Of a stretch of 64,000 bases of DNA, positions 12,001 to 21,225 are shown one piece after another. The notes under the pieces were generated by a model. It did not search any database. It saw nothing but the letters and a program-made list of their open reading frames with translations, and had not been told where the DNA came from. How positions within the stretch are numbered: position 1 is the stretch's first letter; each line of letters starts with the position of its first letter. The translations under genes were made by a program, and so were the position numbers. Origin of the DNA: Nectonema munidae (lineage: Eukaryota > Nematomorpha > Nectonematoida > Nectonematidae); assembly GCA_030549495.1 (NCBI GenBank), contig JAUIRK010001030.1:186001-250000 (forward strand), in the 5' to 3' direction.

Positions 12001-13800
12001 TTTTCTGTTTTACCCCGGGGCAACGGGGTCCTCTAGTTGCACTTAGCTATAATTCAATTGTATTATGTGCGCATTCACTATTTTACAGTTAAAAACAAAA
12101 ATAAAAAAGAAAAAGGTTCTAAAATTTAATAAAGGTTCCAAAAAAGTGAAAAAGGTTCTACGCTGGGATGTCTGCATTATGAATTTTAGAAAAGCTCAAG
12201 ATCAGATGAGAAATAAACCCAGATTTAGTAAAGTCGTTTTGGCTTCCAAGTGACACATGAAGTATTAATTTTTGTTATGTTGTGTTTTACCAGAACATGT
12301 TCCCTGATATTTGAAGTATTTAATTCCTTTGTAATGTTGATTTGATTTCAACAGAATGAGGTAGTATTTTCATGAATTTAGACAAATTTAAATACTCGGA
12401 ACGATTTATTAAGCCATCTGCAATTTCACGTAGTCTAAATTATTATTCTGGTATTTTTAAATTTTCATCATAATTAAAATTTGTTATTTTTAAAAAACAT
12501 ACGAGAAACAAAGGACTGCCTAAGTAAAACTTAGATCCTACACTAGAAGATTACCAGTTCATGTATCTTGAGTCCTTTATTATTTTAACTTTGGTACAAA
12601 TTGATTTAGGCTTATTGAATATTATAAATATATTGAGATTATATTATATCTTTTTTTCACCCACAAAAAAAGGAAATAAAAGATACAGATCTTTTTCAAT
12701 GTTTTGAACCGTTAAAAACTACAACCAAGCATTGTATCAAGATCTTAAATAAAAACCAAGGAATGGCATCACTGCAAACTTCCTTATGTCACGAAGGAAG
12801 GATAAAGACAAATTATGTTACATTTATAAAATAAATGAAAAAACTTGTTATTATCATAATTCACCAGTTTTGTACCAAAGTGAGTTATGCAAACTGTCTG
12901 TGTACCATGTGAACTAATATCTGGCTTAATCTTAAAATTGGCCTCATTTCTTTTTTTACAGTATGTTTAATTTAGACATTTCTAATGATGCCATCCATGC
13001 TTCCTGCTCAATCTCACATGAGGTTTTGGTCCTTGCTGGTGAATCTCTTCTCTAATGACGCAATAGCAAAAGGTATCTTCACTTTCAAGAAGAATGTGGA
13101 CGTGCTTAAATCTTTAATGGAGCACATGAAATCTGCGCAGAGTCCAGTGATCGCTAAAGCTCTTTGCAATCTTTCCTTCCACATGCCTGATCTCTTCGCT
13201 CAAGAAGGAAACGCTTTGTACGAAGCACTGACTAAAGTTACAAATCCAGAGTATATAGTTGAGGTGATAGGAATTTTATCTAATTTGTCACGCGATGCAC
13301 TGAATGAAACTGAGCCATTTTGCACGAAGCTCATCGCCTGGCTCATTCGAAAATTGCAACATCTTTCGAGGAAGAAGGAAGAGGTTCATTATGAAGAATT
13401 GCTCCTCTCCCTGCTATCATGCTTATCCTCACAAGTTTGCACTGCTGCACACATTGAAATTATTTGCCAATGCAAAGTGATGCCTAAAATCATTTCGCAC
13501 CTTAAAGTGGTGCATTTAGAAGAGGAATTTCTTTATCAATTCTTATATTTGCTTTATCGAGCGCTGCGCTTGAATGAAGACATTTTTCTTTCATTCAATG
13601 ACACTTCCGAATTTTTTGATGTGATTGAACACTCCTTATTCTCTGAAAACGAATGCATCCAAGAATTGGGCATCGAGGTTGCTAATTTGACGCAAATGTC
13701 GAATTTTTGCAAAGAATCTTATGACCTAACCGCAAAATGTCAACAAATGAAATTTGCGATTTATAATTCTCCTTGGATAAAAGCAATCCATCCTTCTTAA
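1..13800 (+). CDS. KIFAP3: KIFAP3/KAP3-like kinesin-2 associated protein, C-terminal part (multi-exon, 5' end off window)
   Basis: Armadillo-repeat subunit that links the kinesin-2 motor to cargo, for example in intraflagellar transport (family knowledge). Exons seen: 1-62 (partial), 3846-4027, 5116-5241, 6802-6970, 7746-7846 and 12976-13800. All junctions are GT/AG and each phase agrees with the next, giving about 488 residues ending in TAA. Motifs lie in the same order as in vertebrate KAP3: LSVYEESKEKM (KAP3 LSIFMENKNDM), LHNLSFDW (LLNLSFD), CLGVFYHLS (CVLYHIS), YIVEVIGILSNLS (FVIECLGTLANL), EEEFLYQFLYLLYRAL (DDEFVCQIIYVFYQM) and the end KFAIYNSPWIKAI (KFRWHNSQWLEM). Identity is low, so this is a diverged orthologue or a KAP3-like paralogue. 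The 42-residue exon 5116-5241 has no obvious counterpart in KAP3. The introns hold hAT elements and an LTR fossil. AATAAA sites at 14213 and 14256 could end the transcript. Confidence 0.75.
105..560. repeat. two diverged direct copies of a piggyBac-end-like sequence
   Basis: Bases about 105-235 and 395-560 share the string TAAATGA..AGACGATTCCT, a GGGACCCC..CAGTGTC core and an AAAAGTAG.CGA.TAGT tail in the same order. In the second copy TTAA (447-450) is followed by CCCTTTGAGTACCAGTGG, which looks like a piggyBac-type terminus. No transposase or partner end could be assigned, so the class is a guess. Confidence 0.4.
1424..1749. mobile_element. hAT MITE, 326 bp
   Basis: Begins CAGGGGTCCTCAAACTTTTT and ends (reverse complement) CAGAGTTCCCTAAAGTGGTC, typical imperfect hAT inverted ends. 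It is flanked by an 8-bp target duplication, CTTTAAAA (1416-1423) and CTTTAAAT (1750-1757), 7 of 8 matching. No coding capacity. Lies in the first visible KAP3 intron. Confidence 0.85.
2003..3215 (-). mobile_element. hAT transposon remnant, family with TAGGGTTGGATCAAATAC ends
   Basis: Inverted ends TAGGTTTGATCAAATACAAA (left) and TAGGGTTGGATCAAATACAT (right, reverse complement). The candidate 8-bp target copies CTTGAGAG / CTATCGAG match at 5 of 8, so the insertion is old. On the minus strand at about 2365-2480 the transposase dimerisation signature reads AKNILPCSATSERVF followed by GNIYTPEKA. Internal sequence is too decayed for a complete frame. Confidence 0.7.
3846..4027 (+). CDS. KIFAP3: KAP3-like exon (armadillo repeat)
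   Basis: Acceptor ttttttag, donor gtattt. It is 182 nt: two bases finishing the previous codon, then 60 codons beginning CFRILIYASEHPHSES and ending LSVYEESKEKM. No stop in this frame. It aligns with the KAP3 segment that ends FLKKLSIFMENKNDM. A hAT element begins only 21 bp after the donor. Confidence 0.75.
4049..4817 (+). mobile_element. hAT deletion derivative with transposase C-terminus, 769 bp
   Basis: Perfect 8-bp target duplication TTTTATTC (4041-4048 and 4818-4825). Inverted ends share TAGAGAT.TATCGGAT and many CATCCGC / GCGGATG motifs. The only coding part is the transposase C-terminus on the plus strand: SLDWWKTKEEFLFLSKIAF at about 4420-4475, then after one frameshift near 4475 the frame reads PSTVQSEQLFSSPGNIYTVK and continues to FLKKNLPV. 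Recent enough for an exact duplication, but not autonomous. Confidence 0.85.
5116..5241 (+). CDS. KIFAP3: KAP3-like exon, 42 codons
   Basis: Acceptor ttttttcag, donor gtgagc, phase 0 at both ends as the neighbouring exons require. Encodes KKYFPISKFSKEIREFFQDF and onward to VIRKMKN. It is helical and basic with no clear equivalent in vertebrate KAP3, so it may be a lineage-specific insertion. Confidence 0.6.
5719..5765 (+). repeat. short dispersed module, shared inverted with 44950-44996
   Basis: Reads GCCAACTTTTTG, then an A-rich stretch, then a piece ending GGTATACGACCCC. The reverse complement of 44950-44996 has the same opening, spacer length and TATACGACCCC end. Probably a terminus of an uncharacterised interspersed repeat; no partner end was recognised. 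Confidence 0.4.
6802..6970 (+). CDS. KIFAP3: KAP3-like exon
   Basis: Acceptor cctcttaag (weak), donor gtaaga. It is 56 codons plus one base, starting IQLGIVTTLSTSSSSLFASH and containing DLVTTCTLLHNLSFDW then EEIGKSACLVNLIHTMG. This matches KAP3 DLLNITLRLLLNLSFD..NKMVQVGLLPKL closely in spacing. Confidence 0.8.
7746..7846 (+). CDS. KIFAP3: KAP3-like exon
   Basis: Acceptor cgtttag, donor gttagt. The last base of the previous exon plus AC makes Asp, then VLEENEACLGVFYHLSCDAY and on to NNTSFLNK, ending in phase 0. It corresponds to KAP3 [20 protein letters not shown]. Confidence 0.8.
7920..8520 (-). mobile_element. LTR-element fossil: LTR piece plus start of gag (Ty3/gypsy-like)
   Basis: About 8220-8520 is a long, near-identical match to about 60205-60425, the LTR-like end of the gypsy fossil near the right edge. 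Next to it, at 7923-8123 on the minus strand, is a gag fragment with the retrotransposon pattern LGTFAADIIEGCSSF..AIELLKATYEKP. The order (LTR then gag) is that of a 5' end. Only this fragment survives, so it is broken. It lies in the large KAP3 intron. Confidence 0.65.
8696..11141 (-). pseudogene. hAT transposase with BED finger and coiled-coil tail, one frameshift and two in-frame stops
   Basis: Three parts in order. 11141-10970 is a BED-type zinc finger (FCNICKVSISI..IMNHSNSEKHKK). 10966-10100 is the catalytic core, with FVISYDETTNLEDKKELE, the hAT motif LFSDGPNVNKKVF and GTCQLHVIHNAF. 10066-9086 is the C-terminal dimerisation region (SHSNANVERQFSISKRIL, then ARLVVRRGLQYF). The first two parts are separated by a frameshift in a poly-A run near 10970. 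The second and third share a frame and are separated by one TAA at about 10100. A further in-frame TAA at 9086-9088 is followed, still in frame, by about 125 residues of lysine/glutamate-rich coiled coil to 8696. Otherwise the frame is well kept, so decay is recent. Confidence 0.8.
11711..11998 (-). pseudogene. C-terminal fragment of a second hAT transposase
   Basis: Reads KRSEKLELVYSALKTIKPTS then LPERVFSSMGCFKTKIRNGL and ALLTFYEVLL, the hAT dimerisation domain (ERVFS). The main transposase of the surrounding element already has its own ERQFS domain, so this is a fragment of a different hAT family lying in the 5' part of the larger element. Its borders were not found. Confidence 0.7.
12976..13800 (+). 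CDS. KIFAP3: KAP3-like terminal exon with stop codon
   Basis: In-phase acceptor aatttag at 12974-12975. A stronger-looking cag at 12960 would give an immediate stop, so it is not used for this frame. Encodes TFLMMPSMLPAQSHMRFWSL through three to four armadillo-like helical repeats, with AKALCNLSFHM, YIVEVIGILSNLS, EEEFLYQFLYLLYRAL, and ends KFAIYNSPWIKAIHPS-stop. The match to the KAP3 C-terminus is collinear to the last residues. Confidence 0.85.
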   Translation, partial: TFLMMPSMLPAQSHMRFWSLLVNLFSNDAIAKGIFTFKKNVDVLKSLMEHMKSAQSPVIAKALCNLSFHMPDLFAQEGNALYEALTKVTNPEYIVEVIGILSNLSRDALNETEPFCTKLIAWLIRKLQHLSRKKEEVHYEELLLSLLSCLSSQVCTAAHIEIICQCKVMPKIISHLKVVHLEEEFLYQFLYLLYRALRLNEDIFLSFNDTSEFFDVIEHSLFSENECIQELGIEVANLTQMSNFCKESYDLTAKCQQMKFAIYNSPWIKAIHPS

Positions 13801-15549
13801 CATTTACTTAATTTCAAATTTAAAGTCTCCTGAATCCTGAAAAGCGATAATTCTTCTTCTTCTTTTAGATTAAGATCATATCGATAGGCATTAGGCACAT
13901 TCCAATGACTCTTCGCGATAAATATACCATTCAACAAATTTGTTTTTCAGTGAAACACACTTGAATTATGCAGCACGTTATCTACTATCTTTAAATAATC
14001 ATTTTTTTACACTTCTTCATTATGTTTAACTTAATTCTCTACTTCCATAAAGCATTTCTAACCTACTACCTCATTTAGTGAAGCGTCTCCGTTTGTTTAA
14101 ATTAAATTATACGTATATAACATGTTTAGCTCTATTTCGTCTTTTTGCAATTCTATTTCTCCCTTCTAAAATACAAAACAGAAAAAAAGAAATTAGAATT
14201 GCAATAGGACAAAATAAAATAATAGACAACATTTAATTGTAAAAAGATGAAAAGAAATAAAATGATATATATTTCTTTGAGTAGAAGTCCGTGGTACTCA
14301 AGTCAATGTGCTATCAACTATCCATTTGTAATGATTAATTACTAAATCTTGTATTTTTGGTCTTAGGAAATCAGCAAAAGTAACCATGAAAGAAACAATT
14401 CAATGTCTTAGCTTCGCAATTATTACTTCACAAATTGACTAAATTTTTAAAATATTATATACAGTAGATAGAATGTCCCAAAACCCTATTTTATTAAATC
14501 TATATTGCTCAAGTATGAAGTCTTGGTGTATTATGTTAAGTAAATGTTGAATTGTTTTCATTATTAAAAAATTTATCAACTCCTCTTTGTTTAATTATAT
14601 TTTGAAATATGTTTAGCTACTTTGATTAACTTTAATTTAATTGATTTAATAAAAAACCAATTAAATTCCTAAAAACTTAATACATTCAACGCTGACTCTT
14701 CGCTTGTTCCCACTTTCACTAAAAAAGGCTCACTCCATATGCTTACGAAGATAAACTTTTTTTTCCTTTGTTTAAAATAATTCAAGATTCCATCAAAATT
14801 TCTGATTTCGGTGCTGGAGCTACAAAATTTAGTCACAGCTCCGTACCTGAATTTATGCACCAATATCAATTCTATAATCTCTTTAAATTGTTTACCAACA
14901 TTTCTCAAAACTTTATATTTTCATCTTAAAAATATTATACAAAGCTCAAAATTAAAATAGTGACATTTTTAGTACAAAATTTCAAAAAGGAGTTATTTCC
15001 AGGCAATCTATCCAAAAAAAGACATTGTCTATGTTAACTTTTACAAGTTCATCGTAAAAAAGACACTAGTGGAATAATATTTATTGAAAAGCATCCTAAG
15101 AAATAAATATTTGTTGACATACCACTAGGCACCAACATGTGTTTAATTGTTTAGCACAGAGTCAATTAAACATATGGTAGAAAAAACAAAACATAATATA
15201 TGAATTTTTAGTTTATTTATTTTTTTCATGAAAAATGATGCCAACTTCTGACTCCGTCTGGCTAAGCAGCACCCACCTCCCCCACACTCAAATCATATTT
15301 CACCAAAAGTTGGGTACCCCTACTTTCGGTTGACGCTATCTGTGAAGGATCGCTTAAAAATAATAATAAAATTCTATTAGATTTGATCATTTTGACAATT
15401 TTATTATCTATTTTTTACCTATTCACACGTTTAAATTAAATTTATGAATTTATATATATGCGCGTGCATGTATATACACGTACATGAGAAATCTCACTTT
15501 GGTATGAAAAACGTCACGATAAACAATTCGTTTGCTTTGAAAAGTTTAT
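13801..15549. other. convergent intergenic region between KAP3-like gene and SMC2
   Basis: No gene seen. AATAAA signals at 14213 and 14256 may serve the KAP3-like transcript. Around 15309-15330 AAAAGTTGGGTACCCCTAC resembles a hAT terminus, but the partner end was not found. Confidence 0.5.
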
Positions 15550-18500
15550 CTAATTTCCAGGAATCAAATTTTCTCTTCTTTGAGATGTTACCGCAGATGA
15601 ACCGTTTATGAGGGCGGTTTTGAATAAGACATTAGCATTCTTAAACATACCATCCTTCAGAGACACTATCAAGAACTGGGAGCCTTTGAAGTGCTTGCTG
15701 ATAATTGAGCCAATGTTTTGAGTGTTGGAAGGGTCTAACGCTGCATCAATTTCGTCGAGTATGTAGATGGGGGCGGGCTTAAAGCGCAGCATGGCTAGAA
15801 TGAGAGACAAGGCGGCTACGGAGCGCTGACCACCGCTCAGTTCTGTTAGCGAGTCTTTCCAAAGTGTGCCGAAGCCAACTTTAATGACTAGGCCATCTAG
15901 AATGGAGGAGGAAACTTTATCGAGTTTGGAACAAGCTCCCGGTAGAAGAGTGCCAAAAATGCTAGCAAACACTTTATTCACCTCGGTATACGCGTTCTCT
16001 AACTCGTTCTGTTTGCATGAATCCACTTTTTTGATAGTTAGCTTTAAGTTGCACTTATCCTTGAAGAGCTTTGCTTTCTTTTCCATTAGTTCGTTGTAGT
16101 TGTTTTCTTTGACTTCCAGCATGTCCATTGCCTTCTCACTAATATTTCCTGACAAACATTTGATTTCTTCCTCCACCTTTTCCATTTTGTCCTTAACTTC
16201 GGAAATGCTGTGTTGGCTGAAATCAAATTTACTATTTTCCTTACCAAACATATGCTTCGTTTCTTGGATCCATGGATCAGAGTGTAATAATTTTTTCAAT
16301 GTTTCTACCGCTACCAACATTTCCTTCTCTACATTTTCCATTTTATGCTTTAACTTTTGCGACTGTAATTCCTTCTCTCTTTTTGCGTTAACCAAATTCT
16401 CACTTTCTTTCTGCTTTTCACTCAACTCGGTATTCAATGCAGCGCACTTCTTCTTCTCCGAGCTGTATTCCTTCTTGTGATCCTCAAAGACTCCTTCTAG
16501 CTCTGCATATTCCTTCTCCAACTCTTCCTTTTCTTTCATCTTCCTTTCTATCTCACTACTCAAACTGTGCAAACCTTTTTCAAACTCCGCCATGCTCTGC
16601 TTTAAATCATTACACTCCACCTCAAGTGATCTTATTTTTTGTGAAATGCTTTCCTTCTCATTCTCCACTTTTTCTATCGCGGCTTTGCACGCAAGCATCA
16701 TTTTTTCTGCATTTTTAATGCAATCTTCCTTGGGATTTGACATTGCATCCAACTTGGCCTTTATTTTTTCTATCCTTTGATCCAACTCAATCATTTTTTC
16801 TTTAACTTCTTGAATCGTCTTCTCTTCTTTACTTATCACCTTTTTTATATTTTTCAATTCTTCTTCTTGTAAATAGTGATTTGTGCTCTTAATCTTTTCA
16901 CCTATCACAGATTCTTCGTGCGTTTTCAAATCGAGTATTCTTTTCAAATTATTCCATTCACTCTCGACTTTTTCTTGCCGATTCAATTTCTTCGTCACTT
17001 CATTTAAGGAGGCTTTTATCGCATTTTCCTCTTCTTTAAGAGTATTTAATTGGGAGAAAATGTTCAAGTTTGAAAAATTGGTCTGTTTAAAGCCACCAGA
17101 AACAGTTCCTTGCGGATCAAAAATATCTCCATCCAAGGTTATGCATCTTTTACTGATTTCTTTGCTAAAAGTGATTTTCTGAGCAATATCCATACTCTTT
17201 GCTATAAAAATATTTCCGAAAACAAATTGCATTGCTGGCTTTAACTCATTATCGAAATTAATCAAGCTGAGAGCAGGGAAAACATTTTCCTTGCCCACGT
17301 GCTTTTGCGCCCTTTCCACTTCAATAGGCGACAATACATTAGAATTTATTTTGTTCAAAGGAATAAACGTTGTTCGCTTTATATTCTTTTTAGCTTGAAT
17401 CATCTTTACAGTTACTTCGTTATCAGTAATAACCCAAAAAAACTTTGCTCCAGCAGCTGTTTCCAATGCCTTTTCAAACTCAGGACTAACAACAGATATG
17501 AACGAACCCAGGATGCCTTTCACTTTCTTAGAATCGAATTCAGCCTCACAATTGAACACGAAATTAGGCCATTTATTCTTGAATTCATTCATTTTAGCAT
17601 TTATTTCATCTTGTTTTTTCTTGAGCTTATCTTGATCTTGGATTAAATCTTTGATTATGGAAGAATCATAATTCATAGAATCAATCTTCTTTGTGATCTC
17701 TTGAATCGTTTTTTGTATGTTCTTGCGCTGATTGGTTAATTTATGGTACTCTGAATCCTTCATACTTTTTTGAGAGCTCCTTTCGTCCAACTGATTTTTA
17801 GCATGCTCGAGCTTCAAAACAGCTTGCTCTATCTCTGAAGTCAAGGCCACCTTCTCTTTCAACAAAGAATTGTACTCACTAGACATGGTTTTCGCTTCCC
17901 CTTTTTTATCTGTAAAGATTCCTGTAGAACAACTTTCAAAAAACTTTTTTGAATCCAAAAACTCCTCTTCTTTTTTAGCGAAAACATTCTGCACCTTCTC
18001 TAAGCTTTCATGCATTTCCTGTAAGCAAGCGCTATTCGATGCTAGCTGCTCTTTATCATCTTCGTTGTGCTTTATCATGGCATCGGATGACGCTTTTGCC
18101 TCTTCGATATTGCTATGGCATATGCTAAATTTGGATTTGTGCAAAGCCATTGTCTTTTTCGTTTCTTCAAGAATCTTCTCAAGATTTTTCAGTCTGACAC
18201 AGTCTTTAATTTTTTCTTGCATCTCAACAATACACTGCGTATTTTTCAATGTTTGATGCTTGATCTCTTCTATTTCTTTTTGGCAAATCTCAAGGGCACT
18301 CTTAAATTCTAGGAGAGCATTTCTACAACTATCTTCAGATTTTTGGGCTACGGAGAATTTATAGGCAGTGTAAAAATTGGAGAGTTTTTGAAGTTCTTGT
18401 TTAAGTTTTTGGTACTTTAAGTAATTGGCCTTTTCATCTCGCAAACGCTGTAAAGAAGGCACAATGGACTCATTCATGATTATGTCAATCTCATTCAATT

Positions 18501-19071
18501 TATTCTCTTTGAGTTCTAACTTTTTGAGAGCTGCATTTCTTTTGATATCATATATCTTAGTTCCCGTTGCTTCCTCTAAGAGAGATAAGACATCTTTAGG
18601 ATTCATATTCAAGACTTTCGTTATTTTTCCTTGCATTATCAAGAAATGTGGGTTATTGATATTTAGAGAGACAGAGCAAAAAAGGTCTTGGACTCTAGCA
18701 TTGGTACTGGCTACACCATTTATCAAATACTTTATCTTGCCACCAATCATGATCTTTCTTGAAACGATGATTTCATCGTAAATCTGATAGCCAAAAGGAC
18801 TCCTTTTTTTGTCCTCGTTGTTGAACGCGATACTCACACTAGCCATTGTAACGCCGGCTTGCCCGTTCTTGTAAACCAATTCTTGCATATTGTGCACTCG
18901 GATATGCGTCAAATTTGATATACCCAAGACGAAGCAAATGGCATCTAGGATATTTGATTTGCCACTTCCATTCAAACCCGTGATTGCATTGAATACGGGA
19001 TCAAACCCGGAAATAACTGTTTTGTGCTTATATGATTTGAATCCTTCTATGCAGATTTCTTTCACATACAT
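15550..19071 (-). CDS. SMC2: SMC2, condensin ATPase subunit, intronless
   Basis: Structural maintenance of chromosomes protein 2, which pairs with SMC4 in condensin I/II to compact mitotic chromosomes (family knowledge). 1173 residues, close to the usual 1190-1200, in one uninterrupted frame starting MYVKEICIEGFKSYKHKTVI, the typical SMC2 start. Seen: Walker A GLNGSGKSN (residues 32-40), N-terminal coiled coil from about 170 to 505, hinge about 518-662 (GILGSFISVVSPEFEKALE, then TVSGGFKQTN just after), second coiled coil about 675-1010, signature LSGGQRS at 1078 and Walker B PIYILDEID at 1101-1109. All catalytic motifs are intact. It has no introns, while both other host genes here are split. 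No poly-A tract or target duplication beside it was seen, so a retrocopy origin is possible but unsupported. Confidence 0.96.
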   Translation of the reverse strand: MYVKEICIEGFKSYKHKTVISGFDPVFNAITGLNGSGKSNILDAICFVLGISNLTHIRVHNMQELVYKNGQAGVTMASVSIAFNNEDKKRSPFGYQIYDEIIVSRKIMIGGKIKYLINGVASTNARVQDLFCSVSLNINNPHFLIMQGKITKVLNMNPKDVLSLLEEATGTKIYDIKRNAALKKLELKENKLNEIDIIMNESIVPSLQRLRDEKANYLKYQKLKQELQKLSNFYTAYKFSVAQKSEDSCRNALLEFKSALEICQKEIEEIKHQTLKNTQCIVEMQEKIKDCVRLKNLEKILEETKKTMALHKSKFSICHSNIEEAKASSDAMIKHNEDDKEQLASNSACLQEMHESLEKVQNVFAKKEEEFLDSKKFFESCSTGIFTDKKGEAKTMSSEYNSLLKEKVALTSEIEQAVLKLEHAKNQLDERSSQKSMKDSEYHKLTNQRKNIQKTIQEITKKIDSMNYDSSIIKDLIQDQDKLKKKQDEINAKMNEFKNKWPNFVFNCEAEFDSKKVKGILGSFISVVSPEFEKALETAAGAKFFWVITDNEVTVKMIQAKKNIKRTTFIPLNKINSNVLSPIEVERAQKHVGKENVFPALSLINFDNELKPAMQFVFGNIFIAKSMDIAQKITFSKEISKRCITLDGDIFDPQGTVSGGFKQTNFSNLNIFSQLNTLKEEENAIKASLNEVTKKLNRQEKVESEWNNLKRILDLKTHEESVIGEKIKSTNHYLQEEELKNIKKVISKEEKTIQEVKEKMIELDQRIEKIKAKLDAMSNPKEDCIKNAEKMMLACKAAIEKVENEKESISQKIRSLEVECNDLKQSMAEFEKGLHSLSSEIERKMKEKEELEKEYAELEGVFEDHKKEYSSEKKKCAALNTELSEKQKESENLVNAKREKELQSQKLKHKMENVEKEMLVAVETLKKLLHSDPWIQETKHMFGKENSKFDFSQHSISEVKDKMEKVEEEIKCLSGNISEKAMDMLEVKENNYNELMEKKAKLFKDKCNLKLTIKKVDSCKQNELENAYTEVNKVFASIFGTLLPGACSKLDKVSSSILDGLVIKVGFGTLWKDSLTELSGGQRSVAALSLILAMLRFKPAPIYILDEIDAALDPSNTQNIGSIISKHFKGSQFLIVSLKDGMFKNANVLFKTALINGSSAVTSQRRENLIPGN

Positions 19072-19385
19072 CCACTCAAAGAAAACTAGATTATTGAAGG
19101 CACGAATTTATCTGCAAATATAGAAATAAAGTTTAGAGGAAAATTAATTTAATATGGCTATAAAAGTTTTAATTTAATAATAGGCAAGCCGAATCTATAT
19201 TTTGCCAGCGAGATAGTATATTACATTTCCCTTTCTCTACTCTATTCCAACTTATTTAGGTTTTATAAATCTTTGCATTTATTCATTGTATAACAAAGTC
19301 TTATTCTAGTCCTGAAACTTTAGAGGTTACTTGATTCAATGACTTTCAAATCTAATATCATTCTCACATGTGCTAATCAAGTTAA

Positions 19386-20450
19386 CCCTATCAGTGATGG
19401 GGCCATTATATGCCTTCAAACTTTGCGAGCTCCATTTTTGATACTATTTTCATGCTAGTTGAATGACCCTATCATGACAAAAATTGTCAATCAAAATCAA
19501 GTATACATTTTTTTCAACAAAATTTTTATACTATGTCTATAACTTATAATTTAGTGTTTATATTAGATACACTCTTGAAAATTTATAATCACATATTACA
19601 TATTTTTAAAATAAACAGGGCAACTTTGTAGCAAATGTCAATCAAAAATTTGATTAATAATAAAATTGTTTACGAAATAATTCATTCAAATTTTAAATAA
19701 AATTAATTTTTTTATACGAAATTGACCATGCTGATTTCATTTCTTAAAAACTTAGTCTTCACTATCAGGGTGTGAAAATTTATGAAAGTATCAATCAAAT
19801 TTGCGCTTTTGGCCTGAAAATATGTCAAAACATATTCAAATTTTAAATAAAATAAATATTTTTATACTAAATCAATCATGCTGAATACATTTCAGTACTC
19901 AATTTTTGCAAATAGGATGTCAAAATGTCAAAAAATAAAAATCAATTTTGTGGTTTACATCTCAAATTTTTCTCCAAGAATATTATTCGAATTCTAAATA
20001 AAATCATTTTTTTATACCAAATCGACCATGCTGATCTAATTTCTAGACTGCGTTTTCGCTATTACGTTGTGAAAATATATGAAAATCTAAGTCAAATTTG
20101 CTGTTTTCACCTGAAAATTGTGTCTAAGAATATTCAAATTTTAAATAAAACTGATATTTTTATACTAAATCAACTATGTTGGTTTCCTTTCCGTACTCAA
20201 TTTTCGTAATTAGAATGTGAAAATGTCGATCAAATATGTTAGTTTCGCCTAAAAAATTTCTTCAAAAACATCGAATATTTTTAAAACTAAATTGACCAAG
20301 TTGATACTATTTTTGACTAAGTTTTTACCGTTACTGTGAAAAAATGTGTCAAAGTAAAAATAGAATTAGTGCTGTATGCCAGAAAATTATCTCATAAACA
20401 TACTTCCATATTTAAAATATATTTTTTAATTTTATTACGATAAAAATAAT
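19386..20450 (+). mobile_element. diverged copy of the TTAA minisatellite element, right end not found
   Basis: TTAA (19382-19385) is followed by CCCTATCAGTGATGGGG, a diverged form of the left end at 25911. The next 230 bases follow that copy (TTGATACTATTTTCATG, then TGAATGACCCTATCATG, then CTATAACTTATAATTTAG). From about 19640 to 20400 there are about five 140-150-bp units built on CATGCTGATTTCATTTC, GTCAATCAAATTTGCG and CAAATTTTAAATAAAA. The GC hairpin of the better copy is absent. Confidence 0.7.
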
Positions 20451-20575
20451 CGTTCAATGCTAAATTTATGTACTTTTATGATTTTTTTATTCTCAATTTA
20501 AAAAAGAATTAACCATAACATTTCGAAAGATTTAATAACTATAAAATATAATCTATACTATCCTCAACCAAGGTT

Positions 20576-21225
20576 TCGGGCAGGCTCCGGGGGAAAAATA
20601 TTTCTGTGTCGGGATCAGGCTTTGTCACTTTTTTCTAAAGTTTTAAAAAGTTTGTTCTAATATTGCTTGGTACATAACGAATATATAAAATTCATTTTTA
20701 AAACCAGATGATCAAATAACTTTTATATTGAAAATGTGTTTATTAATAAAATTCTAAATTTTCTTTATTTTGACGGAAATAACGATAAAATTGACATTAA
20801 GAAATATTTTTGAAGTTATAGTTTACTATCAAAATGCTCCTTATCGTTTTAATAGATAATTGGTCTTTACAGTTAATTCATTAATGCTCCATCAAAGAAA
20901 ATATTCTCTCTATATTTGCGTTATGAACTTGTATTCCAAAAATATATTGAGTTATTTTCAGTAACTCAGAAAAGTTATCTATAAAACAATTTTTTTTTAA
21001 AAACTCGCCTATCTTTTATTTTTTGATAGTAATTAGAAGTTAGTGTTTTCTTTTCATCATTTAAAATATAAAAATTGATCAAATAATTTAAAATCATCTA
21101 CTTTGATATTAAATCATTTAGAGATAAATACGATAAGAAAATACGGACATATTAGGTTGTAGAAAAAATACGGACAAAAAAATATTTTTTGTCAATTATC
21201 CGGACGTCTGGTAACCCTAAGACTT
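20576..21225 (-). mobile_element. hAT remnant
   Basis: On the minus strand at about 20820-20945 the sequence reads HNANIERIFSLMEH, two stops, then KDQLSIKTIRSILIV, the hAT dimerisation domain of the family whose ends begin AGGGTTACCAGACGTCCGG. That end is present in reverse complement at about 21196-21222 (CCGGACGTCTGGTAACCCT). The left border near 20576 (GTTTCGGGCAGGCTCCGGG) is tentative. Confidence 0.6.

Larger units (their letters stand above)
8571..12173 (-). mobile_element. hAT transposon, about 3.6 kb, with near-complete transposase
   Basis: Ends share ACATCCCAGC in inverted orientation (CTAACATCCCAGC at left; GCTGGGATGTCT at right). Both ends carry three AAAGGTTCC/AAAGGTTCT subterminal motifs (8600-8640 and 12115-12160), all in the same orientation. 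Flanks GCCATTAT and GCATTATG could be the 8-bp target copies with one indel. The transposase reads on the minus strand. The element accounts for most of the 5.1-kb KAP3 intron. Confidence 0.7.

Noticed and set aside
12961-12975. Acceptor at 12960 (tttttacag) for the last KAP3-like exon
   Set aside because: It gives TAT GTT TAA, an immediate stop in the required phase; the AG at 12974-12975 keeps the frame.
15866-18781. Several plus-strand frames of 60-128 codons opposite SMC2
   Set aside because: They are antisense shadows of the SMC2 coding sequence, rich in Ser/Phe/Leu as expected from reversed coiled-coil codons.
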